NCBI GenBank assembly: GCA_032358255.1
Contig: JAULBX010000002.1
Location: forward strand, 248,001-312,000
DNA: 64,000 nt
Reading direction: 5' to 3'
Origin: Heterotrichella gracilis
Taxonomy: Eukaryota > Sar > Xanthophyceae > Tribonematales > Xanthonemataceae
Positions 62,214-64,000 of this stretch are shown one piece after another (the stretch's first letter is position 1; each line of letters begins with the position of its first letter). The notes below the pieces were generated by a model. That model was not told where the DNA came from, did not search any database, and was given only the letters and a program-made list of their open reading frames with translations. The position numbers and the translations under genes were made by a program.

Positions 62214-63875
62214 TTGATCAAATCAAAAAATATAACCATTACCCATTTAAAAGAAATTGCAGCGGTTTTCAATGAAAACTCTGCCTTACAAAAAAAAGCA
62301 CTTTTAAATGAATGCGCGAACATTAAATTAACCACAAAAAAAATAATAGAACAGTATCATGATTGTTTGATCTTTTTATTGGGTTACCCCGAAAATGAAG
62401 AATTATTTTTGCTGGCTCAAAATGAAATGGATCGCTTATCTGATAACGTTAAAAGATCACCGGCACATTTAAAAGACCAACTCGAAAGAACCGGTATTGC
62501 TTATACACAAACGCAAGCGGCCAACAGTTTTACATTGACACAATGGTTATTAAAAACCTATCCTAACCAGGTTGCTTTACATTCTTTTGATGAAACCGGT
62601 ATTCATCCAAAAGAAATTTTACGCCATGCTTTATCCGAAATGGAGTTTGAGTTTGCTTTTTCAGAAAAATTAAATCCTGTAAAATGGTTAGAGCAAGCTT
62701 CGGGTTCAAAAAATAAAAAAGATCTTTTAGTTTGGCTGATCGAGCATTTTGAAAGGATAGAGGCTTCGGACCTGATCAAAGATCAGTTATTTGAATCCTT
62801 AAAGGTTTACATTTCAATTATTCCAACCAATAAAACACTTTCAAAAGGTTTTGGAAATTTTTCACTACACAAAAATTATTATCATACAAAGGGATTATTA
62901 AAACGTTTTGATGAAAAGGAGATCATTAATAAAAAATTACCTGCTCCAAAAAAATTATCTGATGCAGATAAAAACCTCATTATTGAAAAAGCACGTGTGG
63001 CTTTATTTTTATTGAACCGCGAAACAGAACCTATTGTGTATTGTAATGCAGACGGTCTATTGTTCTACGAACTGGAACACGGATTATCTATTGCCTTATT
63101 CAGCATACTTCCTGAAAGACGTTTACCACTTGAATCATACATAGGCTTTATGATGTTTAAAAATGGTTTTCCTATGGCATATGGTGGCGGCTGGCTATTT
63201 GGCAACCGTTCGCTACTTGGCATAAATATCTTTGAGAGTTTCAGGGGTGGCGAATCTGCTTTCGTTTTTTGTCAATTATTACGCAGCTATAAACAAAGTT
63301 TTGGTGCAAATTATTTTGAAGTAGAGCCGTACCAGTTTGGAAAAAATAATCCGGAAGGTTTACAATCGGGTGCCTTTTGGTTCTATTACCGCTTTGGTTT
63401 CAGGCCGGTGGATAATGATCTAAAAAAATTAGCGAGCGAAGAAGCGGAAAAAATTCAAAATACAAAAGGTTACCGAACATCTATCGAAACCTTAAAACGT
63501 TTCACAAATTCAAACCTTGCAGCTAATTTTAATAATGAAGCGCAACCAATAAACCCAAGTGCAATTAGTGAATTTATTACGGAACAAATTAGACTAAAAT
63601 TTAATGGCAACCGATCTGCGGCTGAAAAGTGGTGCTTGCAAAAATTAAGAACAGATCTTGGAATTGAAATAAGCAAAATTTCTAAAGCTGAAAAAATTGG
63701 CGTTAATAAATTGAGTTTTTTTATTGCTTTTTGCATCAGCACTTCACGCCTAACCTCAACAGATAAAAATAAACTAAAGAATTTTGTTTTAGAAAAAGGA
63801 AAGTCCGAATTCAAATACATTGAACTATGCAACTCAATTAATTTCAGGAAATTGTTTGTGCAGGATCTGATTTAA
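62214..63875 (+). CDS. unrecognised 553-residue cytosolic protein with GNAT-like C-terminal half
   Basis: 553 residues from TTG at 62214; an in-frame stop at 62187 rules out a distant start. No signal peptide or membrane helix. The first 200 residues are helical. Around residues 310-410 the run ESYIGFMMFKNGFPMAYGGGW, FESFRGGESAFVFCQLLRSYKQ and FEVEPYQFGKNNPEGLQSG, then FWFYYRFGFRPV, looks like the strand-helix core of an acyltransferase (GNAT) fold, including the closing YxxxGF pattern. That is inference from pattern only. The C-terminal 100 residues are helical and basic. No neighbour suggests a pathway. Confidence 0.7.
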   Translation: MIKSKNITITHLKEIAAVFNENSALQKKALLNECANIKLTTKKIIEQYHDCLIFLLGYPENEELFLLAQNEMDRLSDNVKRSPAHLKDQLERTGIAYTQTQAANSFTLTQWLLKTYPNQVALHSFDETGIHPKEILRHALSEMEFEFAFSEKLNPVKWLEQASGSKNKKDLLVWLIEHFERIEASDLIKDQLFESLKVYISIIPTNKTLSKGFGNFSLHKNYYHTKGLLKRFDEKEIINKKLPAPKKLSDADKNLIIEKARVALFLLNRETEPIVYCNADGLLFYELEHGLSIALFSILPERRLPLESYIGFMMFKNGFPMAYGGGWLFGNRSLLGINIFESFRGGESAFVFCQLLRSYKQSFGANYFEVEPYQFGKNNPEGLQSGAFWFYYRFGFRPVDNDLKKLASEEAEKIQNTKGYRTSIETLKRFTNSNLAANFNNEAQPINPSAISEFITEQIRLKFNGNRSAAEKWCLQKLRTDLGIEISKISKAEKIGVNKLSFFIAFCISTSRLTSTDKNKLKNFVLEKGKSEFKYIELCNSINFRKLFVQDLI

Positions 63876-63884
63876 ATGTAGAAA

Positions 63885-64000
63885 TTATTTTTCTTTATTA
63901 GCTTCCCAGGTAGCCGATTGTTTTTTTGAGAAACGAATACCTAGCATGATCTCGTGTGTACCGGTAGAATACTTTTTAATGTTGGTTGTTGTAAAATCAT
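63885..64000 (-). CDS. PorP/SprF-family T9SS membrane protein, C-terminal 37 residues
   Basis: Only the end of the gene is in the window: 37 residues plus part of a codon, with TAA at 63885-63887. The visible stretch TGTHEIMLGIRFSKKQ matches the closing strand typical of PorP/SprF proteins (S/T-G-T-H-E-hydrophobic), which form outer-membrane partners of T9SS and gliding components. The stop lies 9 bp from the stop of the convergent unknown gene. Too little is seen to say which paralogue it is. Confidence 0.75.
   Translation of the reverse strand, partial: DFTTTNIKKYSTGTHEIMLGIRFSKKQSATWEANKEK

Overview
This is an AT-rich chromosomal segment of a Bacteroidota (Bacteroidetes) bacterium. The evidence is direct: at least five secreted proteins carry C-terminal type IX secretion (T9SS) sorting domains, one has a gliding-associated (type B) C-terminus, a PorP/SprF gene tail closes the window, and the respiratory genes are the alternative complex III (actABCDEF) plus cytochrome oxidase set typical of aerobic Bacteroidota. 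The order or genus cannot be fixed from the sequence. I saw no rRNA, tRNA, CRISPR array, insertion sequence or virus-like element.

Layout. 1-5.5 kb (minus): a partial M20 amidohydrolase, a half-length TauE/SafE permease, a large propeller-plus-barrel surface protein and a DUF2130 coiled-coil protein. 5.6-11.0 kb (plus): a tight polyphosphate/signalling run (SixA-type phosphatase, ppk1, ppx, cdaA), then a SlyD-type isomerase and a small secreted protein. 11.0-15.8 kb (minus): a secreted protein of unknown role, a DUF255/YyaL protein and a T9SS cargo. 16.1-18.1 kb (plus): an HlyD/MacA-type adaptor and tsaB. 18.1-20.7 kb: an ECF-like sigma factor with a membrane-anchored TPR protein, divergent from a barrel-less TonB-plug protein. 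20.7-28.0 kb (minus): maf, a SprB-repeat T9SS cargo, a UbiA-family prenyltransferase, a KdsC-like phosphatase, a DUF2520 protein and ccmF.

28.1-38.5 kb is the most unusual part. A SiaC (DUF1987) gene faces a plus-strand array: SpoIIE/PP2C phosphatase A, T9SS beta-helix protein 1, an internally deleted remnant of a third phosphatase gene, T9SS beta-helix protein 2, phosphatase B, and a coupled helical protein. The two intact phosphatases share a 747-bp block with three mismatches although their sensor halves have diverged, which points to recent gene conversion. The block lies between ccmBCDE (38.5-40.5 kb) and ccmF (25.5-28.0 kb), all on the minus strand, as if inserted into or expanded within a once continuous cytochrome c maturation operon.

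40.5-47.6 kb: purD, a very basic secreted protein, a type B T9SS protein, an arrestin/Spo0M-like protein, a secreted von Willebrand A protein and an LpxR-type outer-membrane lipase. 47.7-59.2 kb (minus): one operon, actA-B-C-D-E-F-coxB-coxA, which should move electrons from menaquinol through ACIII to an oxygen-reducing oxidase; the ccm genes would supply its c-type hemes. 59.5-64.0 kb: a large Asp-box-repeat T9SS cargo, an unrecognised 553-residue protein and the C-terminus of a PorP/SprF protein.
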